DNA from: DATBFX01 sp036558305
GTDB lineage: Bacteria > Chloroflexota > Chloroflexia > Thermomicrobiales > UBA6265
Assembly: GCA_036558305.1 (NCBI GenBank)
Contig: DATBFX010000540.1
Location: 1-34,178 of the forward strand
Direction of reading: 5' to 3'
Length of the DNA stretch: 34,178 nucleotides
Part shown: piece by piece, positions 15,493 through 22,800 of the stretch
How positions within the stretch are numbered: position 1 is the stretch's first letter
Layout: each line of letters starts with the position of its first letter
Notes under the pieces: generated by a model
The model's database searches: none
What the model saw: the letters and a program-made list of their open reading frames with translations, nothing else
What the model was told of the DNA's origin: nothing
Made by a program: the position numbers and the translations under genes

Positions 15493-15521
15493 AGCGCCCC
15501 GGTCGCGATGACCGGGGCGCT
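15493..15521 (-). terminator. Intrinsic terminator of tRNA-Arg
   Basis: A perfect 11-bp stem (AGCGCCCCGGT with ACCGGGGCGCT) has a 7-nt loop and is followed on the minus strand by the T-rich tail CTTCATTT. It starts 10 nt beyond the 3' end of tRNA-Arg(GCG). Confidence 0.75.
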
Positions 15522-15530
15522 TCGGATCGG

Positions 15531-15603
15531 TACGCCTGGCAGGATTCGAACCTGCGGCCTTTGGGTCCGCAACCCAACGCTCTATCCCCTGAGCTACAGG
15601 CGC
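15531..15603 (-). tRNA. tRNA-Arg (GCG)
   Basis: A 73-nt tRNA on the minus strand. The acceptor stem is GCGCCTG with CAGGCGT (first pair G-U), the discriminator is A, the T arm is GCAGG-TTCGAAT-CCTGC and the anticodon loop is TTGCGGA, giving anticodon GCG for CGC codons. It has its own promoter and terminator. The GCG rather than ACG anticodon is the less common bacterial solution and is worth checking. Confidence 0.9.
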
Positions 15604-15614
15604 GCACTGGCAAG

Positions 15615-15643
15615 AGTATACGGTTTACGGGGGTCGGCGACAA
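15615..15643 (-). promoter_or_regulatory. Promoter of tRNA-Arg(GCG)
   Basis: On the minus strand, -35 TTGTCG (15643-15638), 17-nt spacer and -10 TATACT (15620-15615). The -10 ends 11 nt before the tRNA 5' end, so transcription would start almost at the mature end. Confidence 0.65.
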
Positions 15644-15665
15644 CGCGATCGCGTCGCTTTGGCGG

Positions 15666-15757
15666 CGGGAAGGGAGGGATTCGAACCCTCGGAAGAGGTT
15701 AGAGCCCCTTCAACCGCTTAGCAGGCGGCCCCATTCGACCACTCTGGCACCTCCCCG
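15666..15757 (-). tRNA. tRNA-Ser (GCT)
   Basis: A 92-nt type II tRNA on the minus strand. The acceptor stem is GGGGAGG with CCTTCCC (one G-U pair), the discriminator is G, the T arm is GAGGG-TTCGAAT-CCCTC, the anticodon stem is CCGC/GCGG and the loop is CTGCTAA, giving anticodon GCT for AGC/AGU codons. The variable arm is long. A good promoter lies upstream at 15852-15880. Confidence 0.92.
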
Positions 15758-15851
15758 TGGTCGCTATTCGGTTGTCGCGCGCCAAATCGCTCGTGACATC
15801 TTCTGGCACGCCGGGCACGTCGAACCCTTGTTCGTCGGCTCAACGACGTGA

Positions 15852-15880
15852 AGTATAGTCGAGCCCCCTTGGACGATCAA
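15852..15880 (-). promoter_or_regulatory. Promoter of tRNA-Ser(GCT)
   Basis: On the minus strand, -35 TTGATC (15880-15875), 17-nt spacer and -10 TATACT (15857-15852). Transcription would start near 15845, about 88 nt before the mature tRNA, so a 5' leader must be removed. Confidence 0.65.
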
Positions 15881-15901
15881 TCGCCGCGCCGCGCCGCCGA
15901 C

Positions 15902-15907
15902 TATACT
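15902..15907 (+). promoter_or_regulatory. -10 box of tRNA-Ser(TGA)
   Basis: TATACT lies 8 nt before the tRNA 5' end, the right distance for a start at or just before the mature end. No convincing -35 is seen 17 nt upstream. The 11-mer AAGTATAGTCG at 15851-15861 and its exact reverse complement at 15898-15908 carry the -10 boxes of the two divergent tRNA promoters. Confidence 0.45.
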
Positions 15908-15915
15908 TTGCAGAC

Positions 15916-16003
15916 GGGGAGATGGCGGAGCGGCCGAACGCGCTCGTCTTGAAAACGAGAGGGGGTGATGAGCCTCCCGTGGGTTCGAATCCCACTCTCC
16001 CCG
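15916..16003 (+). tRNA. tRNA-Ser (TGA)
   Basis: An 88-nt type II tRNA on the plus strand. The acceptor stem is GGGGAGA with TCTCCCC, the discriminator is G, the anticodon stem is CTCGT/ACGAG with loop CTTGAAA giving anticodon TGA for UCA (and wobble UCG/UCU) codons, the variable arm is long and the T arm is GTGGG-TTCGAAT-CCCAC. CCA is not encoded. Confidence 0.94.
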
Positions 16004-16101
16004 CCCAGGCCTCTGGAGCTAAGCCTCGTTGAACCAGGTATGAGCATGACTGGCGGCCAAGCCATCCGCAAATCTGGAGATCGTGTGACTGGAGCAGGTG
16101 C

Positions 16102-16653
16102 GTGGCTCTCTTCCTGACGATCGTCGTCATCGTCTATCTCGCCTGGCGCTACCGCCGGGTCCTCGGCCTCGACAAGAGGTGGGATGGATTCGGACGACAA
16201 CAGGCCAGCGACCTGGCAGCGAGTCTGGGTTGGGGCACCCGGCGGGAGCCGACCGCACAACCGCCCGCACCGGCGAGGCAGCCTCAAACGTCCCGCCCGG
16301 CTCGCCAGGGGATGTTCCCCAAGATCGATAGCCGGCGATTGCCGGTCACGATTGCGGCCGGCATCGTTGAGGCGATCGTGGTGATCGGACTCGATCTGGC
16401 GGGGCATTCGCTTCTTTCATTTCTGGCCGCCGCGGTGATCGGTCCGTTCCTCGGCGGGCTCTACGTCCGGTCGCTGTGGTGGCCGTTGATCGCGGCGCTG
16501 GTGGCGATCGTCGTCGGTGCCGGTGGCGAAATGAGTCCTCTGGTGGTCACGGTGCCGGTTGCGATATTCGGTTACGTCGGTGCCCGCTCGGACGTCGCCG
16601 GTTGGTTTTCCCGACTATTTGCCGAACCCGAGGACCGATCGCCTCACGCGTAA
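16102..16653 (+). CDS. Small membrane protein of unknown function
   Basis: A 183-residue protein that I do not assign to a family. A short hydrophobic N-terminus (MALFLTIVVIVYLAW) is followed by a basic, Pro/Gln-rich loop (about residues 20-75, with PPAPARQPQTSRP). Three or four hydrophobic helices follow, between about residues 80 and 160 (TIAAGIVEAIVVIGLDLAG, LLSFLAAAVIGPFLGGLYV, LIAALVAIVVGAG, VVTVPVAIFGYVGA). The start is GTG at 16102 with GGAG 7 nt upstream. It lies about 100 nt after tRNA-Ser(TGA) with no promoter seen in between, so read-through from the tRNA is possible. The next gene has its own promoter. Confidence 0.7.
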   Translation: MALFLTIVVIVYLAWRYRRVLGLDKRWDGFGRQQASDLAASLGWGTRREPTAQPPAPARQPQTSRPARQGMFPKIDSRRLPVTIAAGIVEAIVVIGLDLAGHSLLSFLAAAVIGPFLGGLYVRSLWWPLIAALVAIVVGAGGEMSPLVVTVPVAIFGYVGARSDVAGWFSRLFAEPEDRSPHA

Positions 16654-16669
16654 AAGCCGCGGGCGGCTG

Positions 16670-16698
16670 TTGACGCATTCCGACCCAGGTGGTAGGGT
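16670..16698 (+). promoter_or_regulatory. Promoter of the Tat-exported amidase gene
   Basis: -35 TTGACG (5 of 6 consensus), a spacer of exactly 17 nt and a -10 TAGGGT, followed by a leader of about 140 nt before the ATG at 16845. The GC-rich -10 is of the kind used in high-GC genomes. Confidence 0.55.
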
Positions 16699-16844
16699 CC
16701 GTTATCCCCGCAACTGGCAACCGGCGCTCCCGCGCGGTGGGTTCATCCCCTGACGCGTCGTCCTCAGACACCTGAGCCGACACCGTTTCGGCGCACCCGA
16801 CGGTGCCCGTTGCAGCGGCGCTGTGGCCACGGGTAAGGGAAGGG

Positions 16845-18890
16845 ATGACCGTTTCACGAACTCCTTGCTGTTTGCTGGGCGACCGATCGTTCAACCGTCG
16901 CGTCCTGCTGAAGGCGTCTGCCGCATTCGCGTCGATGGCCGCAATCGGCACGGCGGCGCTCCACACGGTCGCTGCCCAAGACGGAAATGGCGGGACCAGG
17001 GCCGGCAAGTGGGTTGAATCCGACCACGTACAGGCATTCTCGGCGGCATCGGCGGTGTCCTCTTTCCAAGCCGACTTCACGTTCTATGCGATCGCACCGC
17101 ATTGGGCCGGCGAGGGCGATCCATCGGCGTCGGTCGAAATGCAGTTCAGCGACGACGGCACATCGTGGAGTGATCCCGTGACCGTCGGTGCGGCCAGTGA
17201 TTCGGGTGACCAGGTGGACCGCGACGGTCGAATCTTCGGTCAGCTAGCGGTCTTGGAGAGCGGCGCGAATCACGTCCAGTACCGCGCGCTCGATGCGAAC
17301 GGCGATCCCGCCAACCTGCCGTCTCTGGCGTTCACCTACATCGACGCCACGGACGGACCGACGATCGACGACGTCTTCAGCGCGGCCGAGACGCCGACGG
17401 TCGATCCACCGCCGATCATCTCGCGGGAGGCCTGGGGCGCGGACGAGCGCTACCGGCACGAAGACCAAAAGCTCTCGAAACCGATCATCTGGCCGCCGGA
17501 GTACCAGACGGTCGAACACGTCATCATCCACCATTCGGCGACGCCGAATTTCCAGGACCCTTTGACGACCGTGCGATCGATCTACTACTACCACGCGGTC
17601 GAGCGCGGGTGGGGCGACATCGGCTACAACTACCTGGTCGATTGGCAAGGGAACGTCTACGAGGGACGGGTCGGCGGCGACAACGTCATCGGCGGGCACG
17701 CGTTCGAGTACTCGCACGGCAGCTCGGGGATCTGCACGATCGGCAACTTCATGACGGTCGAACCGACGGCGGAGGCGCTGGCGGCGCTGATCTGGATCAC
17801 CGCCTGGGTTGGCCGCTTCCTCGATCCGTTCGGTGAAGCGCCGTTTCACGAGCAACCCTCGTTCCCCTCGATCGGCGGGCATCGCGACTGCTACCCGGAG
17901 GGGTGTCCGGGAGACATGCTCTATGCCGACCTCAATTACATCCGGAATTCGGTGGCGCAGGTGCTATCGTACCGGGTCGATCCCGATCCGAATCCGTCGT
18001 TCGTCGATGGCGACGAGGTCAGGATTGTCGTCGACCAGACGAATCTGCGTTCGGGACCCGGCACCGACTTCTCCGTCCTGCGGACGTTGCCGTTCGCCAG
18101 CGAGTTCGTCGTCAACGACGGTCCGGTCAGCAACGGCGGCTACGTTTGGTACAAGGTCACGGGCGATCGGGGACTTGGGTGGTGTATCGAGCAGAACCTG
18201 GAGGCGACAGGAGGCGGCAGTACGGCGGCTTTCGGGGTCGGCGATCGCGTTGCGGTCGACACGGACATCCTCAATCTCCGCGCGTCGCCCGGTTTGTTCG
18301 CGACGGTGATTGCCCGATTGGCGACGAATGACGAAGGGCAGGTGGTCGACGGGCCCAACCGCGCCGACGGGTACGATTGGTATCGTCTCGAAACCGACCA
18401 GGGGACGGGCTGGTCCGTCGGCGATTACCTGGTCGCAGCGGGCGGATCTTCGGGCCGATTCGAGAGCGGGGACGCCGTGACGGTGGACACCGACTGGCTT
18501 CGCTTGCGGACATCGCCGAGTGTCTCGGCCGGCGTGATCGCGGTCATGCCTTCGGGGACGCGGCTCACCATCACGTCGACGCCTCGTGCGGCAAACGGTT
18601 ACACCTGGTACAAGGTCAGCAGCGGGGAATTCGGATCCGGTTGGTGTGCGGGTCAATACCTCGCGGCCGGCGGATTTACAGCCGGCGACGAGGTGCACGT
18701 GATCGACGGGCGGCTCAATCTCCGTTCCGGACCGGGAGTCGACAGGAGCGTGCTGACGGTGATGGCGGACGGCGCCTCGTTGACGGTGACCGGTGGTCCG
18801 CGGGAGTCGGACGGATACGCTTGGTACGAGGTGTCGAGCAATGCGTACGGGGACGGATGGTGCGTCGGTCAGTATTTGGCGCTTGATTGA
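16845..18890 (+). CDS. Tat-exported N-acetylmuramoyl-L-alanine amidase (PGRP fold) with four SH3b repeats
   Basis: A 681-residue secreted protein. The N-terminus has a twin-arginine signal SFNRRVLLKASAAFASMAA ending near VAAQ. A beta-rich region follows (about 50-185), then a PGRP/type 2 amidase domain (about 190-365) beginning IISREAWGADERY. Its zinc ligands look complete: H229/H230 in VIIHHSATPN, H346 in GGHRDCYPEG and C354 in GCPGD. The motif GWGDIGYNYLVD holds the conserved Tyr. Four bacterial SH3 repeats fill the C-terminus, each with LNLRSGPG- or LRLRTSPS-like and GWCxxQYL-like words. Such proteins cut peptidoglycan stem peptides while SH3b domains bind the wall. The ATG at 16845 was preferred over GTG at 16803 because it puts the twin arginines at 18-19. 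Confidence 0.9.
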   Translation: MTVSRTPCCLLGDRSFNRRVLLKASAAFASMAAIGTAALHTVAAQDGNGGTRAGKWVESDHVQAFSAASAVSSFQADFTFYAIAPHWAGEGDPSASVEMQFSDDGTSWSDPVTVGAASDSGDQVDRDGRIFGQLAVLESGANHVQYRALDANGDPANLPSLAFTYIDATDGPTIDDVFSAAETPTVDPPPIISREAWGADERYRHEDQKLSKPIIWPPEYQTVEHVIIHHSATPNFQDPLTTVRSIYYYHAVERGWGDIGYNYLVDWQGNVYEGRVGGDNVIGGHAFEYSHGSSGICTIGNFMTVEPTAEALAALIWITAWVGRFLDPFGEAPFHEQPSFPSIGGHRDCYPEGCPGDMLYADLNYIRNSVAQVLSYRVDPDPNPSFVDGDEVRIVVDQTNLRSGPGTDFSVLRTLPFASEFVVNDGPVSNGGYVWYKVTGDRGLGWCIEQNLEATGGGSTAAFGVGDRVAVDTDILNLRASPGLFATVIARLATNDEGQVVDGPNRADGYDWYRLETDQGTGWSVGDYLVAAGGSSGRFESGDAVTVDTDWLRLRTSPSVSAGVIAVMPSGTRLTITSTPRAANGYTWYKVSSGEFGSGWCAGQYLAAGGFTAGDEVHVIDGRLNLRSGPGVDRSVLTVMADGASLTVTGGPRESDGYAWYEVSSNAYGDGWCVGQYLALD

Positions 18891-19002
18891 GTTGTGAACC
18901 CGTCGAGGCCCTAGATTGAAATCGCCCAGAGGGCACCCGGCTGACGAAACGAGACCCCTTCGGGGTTAGAGAGGGGAGTCTCCATTCGGGAATCCTTGTT
19001 CG

Positions 19003-19031
19003 TTGCACGGAAGGTGGGGGCAACGTATAGT
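19003..19031 (+). promoter_or_regulatory. Promoter of rplI
   Basis: -35 TTGCAC, a 17-nt spacer and a -10 TATAGT (5 of 6 consensus), about 92 nt before the rplI start. The rest of 18891-19123 holds only a short ACCCC-TTC-GGGGT hairpin (18954-18966). Confidence 0.5.
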
Positions 19032-19123
19032 TAGACCGGCTGACGCAGACGTACGTACACTGCCGGCCGCGCCCGTCCACCCGCGGACGGCTGCCGGTGC
19101 TTCGCATTGGAAGGTTCGTCTCG

Positions 19124-19609
19124 ATGAAGATGCAGATCATCCTCCGCAAGGATGTCGAGAATGTGGGGGAGGCCGGGACGGTCCAGACCGTCTCTGGCGG
19201 GTTTGCCCGCAACTACCTGATTCCGAAGGGCCTGGCGGTCGTGGCGACGGCGGGCGAACTCAAAGTCCTGGCCGAGAACCAGCGCGTCAAGGACATGAAG
19301 ATCGCGCGACAGGAGCGCGAACTCCAGTCGTTGGCGGACCGGCTCAACGGGCAGCGGTTGACGTTCGAGGCGCGGGCGGGCGACCAGGGCCGGTTGTACG
19401 GTTCGATCACCGCCGGTGACATCGCGGAAAAATTGACGGCGGCGGTCGGGCAGGAGATCGACCGGCGCAAGGTGGTGCTCGACGAGGCAATCCGCACGGT
19501 CGGGGAGCACACGGTCAGCGTCCACCTCGTCGGTAAACTCCGGCCGCAGGTCACCGTCCTCGTCAACGCGGTCGCGGACGAAGCCGAGGCCGAGGCGAAG
19601 GACGAGTAA
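19124..19609 (+). CDS. rplI: 50S ribosomal protein bL9
   Basis: A 161-residue bL9 ribosomal protein. It begins MKMQIILRKDVENVGEAGTV and contains the family signature GGFARNYLIPKGLAV, a long connecting helix (about 45-75) and the C-terminal domain with LYGSITAGDIAEKL and RTVGEHTVSVHLV. The acidic tail AEAEAKDE is a small extension. The ATG at 19124 has GGAAGG 9 nt upstream. bL9 sits at the base of the L1 stalk. The pairing of rplI with dnaB downstream is conserved in many bacteria. Confidence 0.97.
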   Translation: MKMQIILRKDVENVGEAGTVQTVSGGFARNYLIPKGLAVVATAGELKVLAENQRVKDMKIARQERELQSLADRLNGQRLTFEARAGDQGRLYGSITAGDIAEKLTAAVGQEIDRRKVVLDEAIRTVGEHTVSVHLVGKLRPQVTVLVNAVADEAEAEAKDE

Positions 19610-19613
19610 CGGA

Positions 19614-19672
19614 GTCGTCAGTCGTCAGTCGTCAGTCGTCAGCACGGGTCGTTTCTACTGACAACTGACAAC
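19614..19672. repeat. GTCGTCA tandem repeat with inverted partner after rplI
   Basis: Four perfect tandem copies of the heptamer GTCGTCA (19614-19641) begin 5 nt after the rplI stop. The last two copies pair with CTGACAACTGACAAC (19658-19672), giving a stem of 13 pairs out of 15 around a 15-nt loop. It is a candidate 3' boundary of rplI. Similar word-repeat hairpins flank the other ribosomal protein genes of this window. Confidence 0.65.
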
Positions 19673-19801
19673 TGGCTACCCAAAAATGACTACTCGCATC
19701 TGCCGCGCCGGTGAGCACCCCGCTGACCGGTGCGGACTGGTCGACGAGCCGACGGCTCGTACGTCGCCGATCCCCGCCGGCCGAAGCAGGAGTTTCGCCG
19801 G

Positions 19802-22800
19802 ATGGTTGCCGCGGTCGACCGCCTTCCCCCCCATAACCTCGAAGCCGAGCAGTCGGTGCTCGGCAGTCTGTTGATCGACCGCGACGCGATCATCCGGGTG
19901 GCGTCGGTCGTCAAACCGGACGACTTCTACCACGGCGCGAACGGGATCATCTATCAGGCGATCCTCGACCTCTACAACCGGCGCGAACCGACCGACTTTC
20001 TGACCCTCTCCGATGAACTGACGCGGAAGGAGCGACTCGATCAGGTGGGAGGAATCGCCTACCTGTCGTCGCTCCTCAACGCCGTCCCGACCGCGGTCCA
20101 CGTCGAGTACTACGGCAAGATCGTCGAGCGGACGGCGACGTTACGGCGCCTGATCGACGCCGGAGCGGCGATCGTCGGCATCGGCTACCGCGAAGGCATC
20201 GACACCGAGGAGGCCCTCGATCTGGCCCAGCGGACGATCTTCGACGTGTCGCAGCACCGGTCGAGTCGCGACTTTCAGTCGATCGCCGATGTCCTCGAAA
20301 AGTTCTTCGACCAGATCGATTACCTGCAGCAGCACCGCGGCAGCGTCGTCGGCGTACCGACCGGTTTCACCGACCTCGACCAACTCACCGGCGGGCTTCA
20401 AAAGTCCGACCTGATCATCGTCGCGGCGAGGCCGAGTGTCGGCAAGTGCCTGACCGCGGCGAGTCTGATCGATGATCCCCTGACCGGGGAACGGCGAACG
20501 ATCGAAGACTGCGTCCGCCGGAAGATCAGTCGTGTCCTTGGGCTCTCCGCCACAGGACAGATCCGGTCGACCGCCGTGTCAGACTGGATCGACAGCGGAG
20601 TCCAGCCCTGTGTCCGCGTGGTGACGAGAACAGGGAGGGCGATCGAGGTCACCCGCCATCATCCGTTCTTGACGGTTCGGGGCTGGCGATCGATCGGAGA
20701 ATTGCAGCCAGGTGATCGAATCGCCGTACCTCGGAAGATCCCCGTGTTTGGAACGGTCTCCGCTCCAGCCTGGCTCGCAAGGTTTCTCGCTTACTTCATT
20801 GCAGAAGGATGCCTCACCGATACCACGCCCGAGTTCACCAACACCGATCCGATCATCGTCGACGATTTTCTGGGGATCATTCGCGACCACTTTCCGACGA
20901 CGCGAGTGCGGCAAGAGAGAATCACTTATCTTGTGAGCCGATTGCGCGGACGCGGCGGACACGACCCGAATCCTGTCACTGTGCTCTTACGTCGGTACGG
21001 TCTGTGGGGCAAGGGGGCTCGCGACAAGGCCTTTCCACAAGAGATTTGGACATGGGATCGAACGGCGCTGTCTACGTTCATGCGCGTGCTGATGAGCTGT
21101 GATGGGTCAGTCTACCAAGCCGACGGTTTCCCCCGCATCGAATTTACGGTCGCTTCCGAGCGATTGGCCCTCGACGTCCAACACGCCTTTCTCCGCTTTG
21201 GCATCGTGGCAAAGTTGGAAGCGAAGACGGCACAGTCATGGCGTGTCCACATTACGGAACCTGCCTCAGTGGCGGCATATTATGCCGAGATCGGCTGGAT
21301 CGGCGAGAAGGCCGAGCGCGTGTTCAAGTCATACGATCCGGCAAGACGTCGTTCGAATAACGGCCACGCGCCGGTTGACGTATGGGAAACCATCAGAAAG
21401 GTTTCTCGGGGTCGGGGCTTGTCGCTTGCCGAGTTGAACCGCCGAGCGGGCGATCGTCCTGACAGCCTCCATACCAACCGTTCCGTGCCGTCGCGGCGGT
21501 TGGGCAAGTATGCGGAGATTTTGGACGATGATCGGCTCTTGCTGGCGGCGAGCCGAGATATCTATTGGGACCAGATCGATGCGATTGAGGATATCGGTTC
21601 GCACCAGGTCTACGATTTGACCGTGCCGGACGGCGCAAACTTTGTCGCCAACGATGTCTGCGTACACAACACGGCCTTCGCCCTCGGGCTTGCCTACGGG
21701 GCGGCGGTGCAACACGGGCGGACGGTCGGCGTCTTTTCGCTCGAGATGGCCGCTGAGCAGTTGGTGCAGCGGTTGCTGTCGACCGAAACCGGCGTCGATT
21801 CGCACCGGCTGCGTCTGGGCCAGATCGACGACCACGAGTGGGACCGCGTATCGCGCGCATTCGGCCGGCTTGCCGAGGCCCAGATCTACATCGACGATTC
21901 GGCCGGTCTGAACGTGATGGAGGTGCGGACGAAGGCGCGCCGGCTCCAGGCAGAGCACGGACTCGACATGCTGGTGATCGACTATTTGCAGTTGATGCAC
22001 GCCCGCCGGAGCGAGAACCGGGTTCAGGAGATTTCGGAGATCTCGCGCGGCCTCAAGGGATTGGCGCGCGAATTGAATATTCCCGTCATCGCGCTCTCGC
22101 AGTTGTCGCGCGCGGTCGAGACGCGGTCGGACCACCATCCGATGCTTTCGGACCTTCGCGAATCGGGCTGCCTGGACGGCGACACGCCAGTCTACCTGCC
22201 GGATGAAGGCACGTGGGTGCCGATAAGAGCATTGGTCGGACGCGCGGACGTTCGCGTTCTCGCATTGAACGAGGATACGTGGAAGTTGGAGCCCCAACGG
22301 ATCCTCAGCGCGTTTGCGACCGGCCACAAACCCGTTTTCAAACTGAGGACGCGTTTGGGACGTGTGATCCGGGCGACGGCGAATCACAAGTTTCTGACGG
22401 TTCAAGGGTGGAAGCGCTTAGATGAACTGGACGTCAGCTGCCACATAGCACTGCCGCGGCAACTCCCGGGCTCTGGCACCCCATCCATGTCCAAAGACGA
22501 ATTGGCGCTCCTGGGCCATCTGATTGGCGACGGCTGCACGTTGTCGCGGCAACCGATCCATTACACGACAGCCGACGAGGATCTGGCAATCCTCGTATCT
22601 GATCTCGGCAGCAAGGTCTTCGGTGACAAGATCAGACCGCGAGTCGCGCGCGAAAGAGAGTGGTATCAGGTCTACTTGGCAGCCAACGGACCGCTTGGCC
22701 ACGGGACTCGGAACGCGGTCGCTGCCTGGCTCGACGGCATGGGCATTTTCAATCTTCGGTCCTGGGAGAAGAGAATTCCTGTCGCCGTGTTTGCGCAGCC

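Noticed and set aside
16025..16115. 25-codon ORF before the small membrane protein
   Set aside because: It overlaps the membrane protein start in another frame, has no ribosome binding site and no telling composition.
19614..19672. CRISPR-like array (four GTCGTCA units)
   Set aside because: Units are 7 nt with no spacers, so it is a simple tandem repeat.
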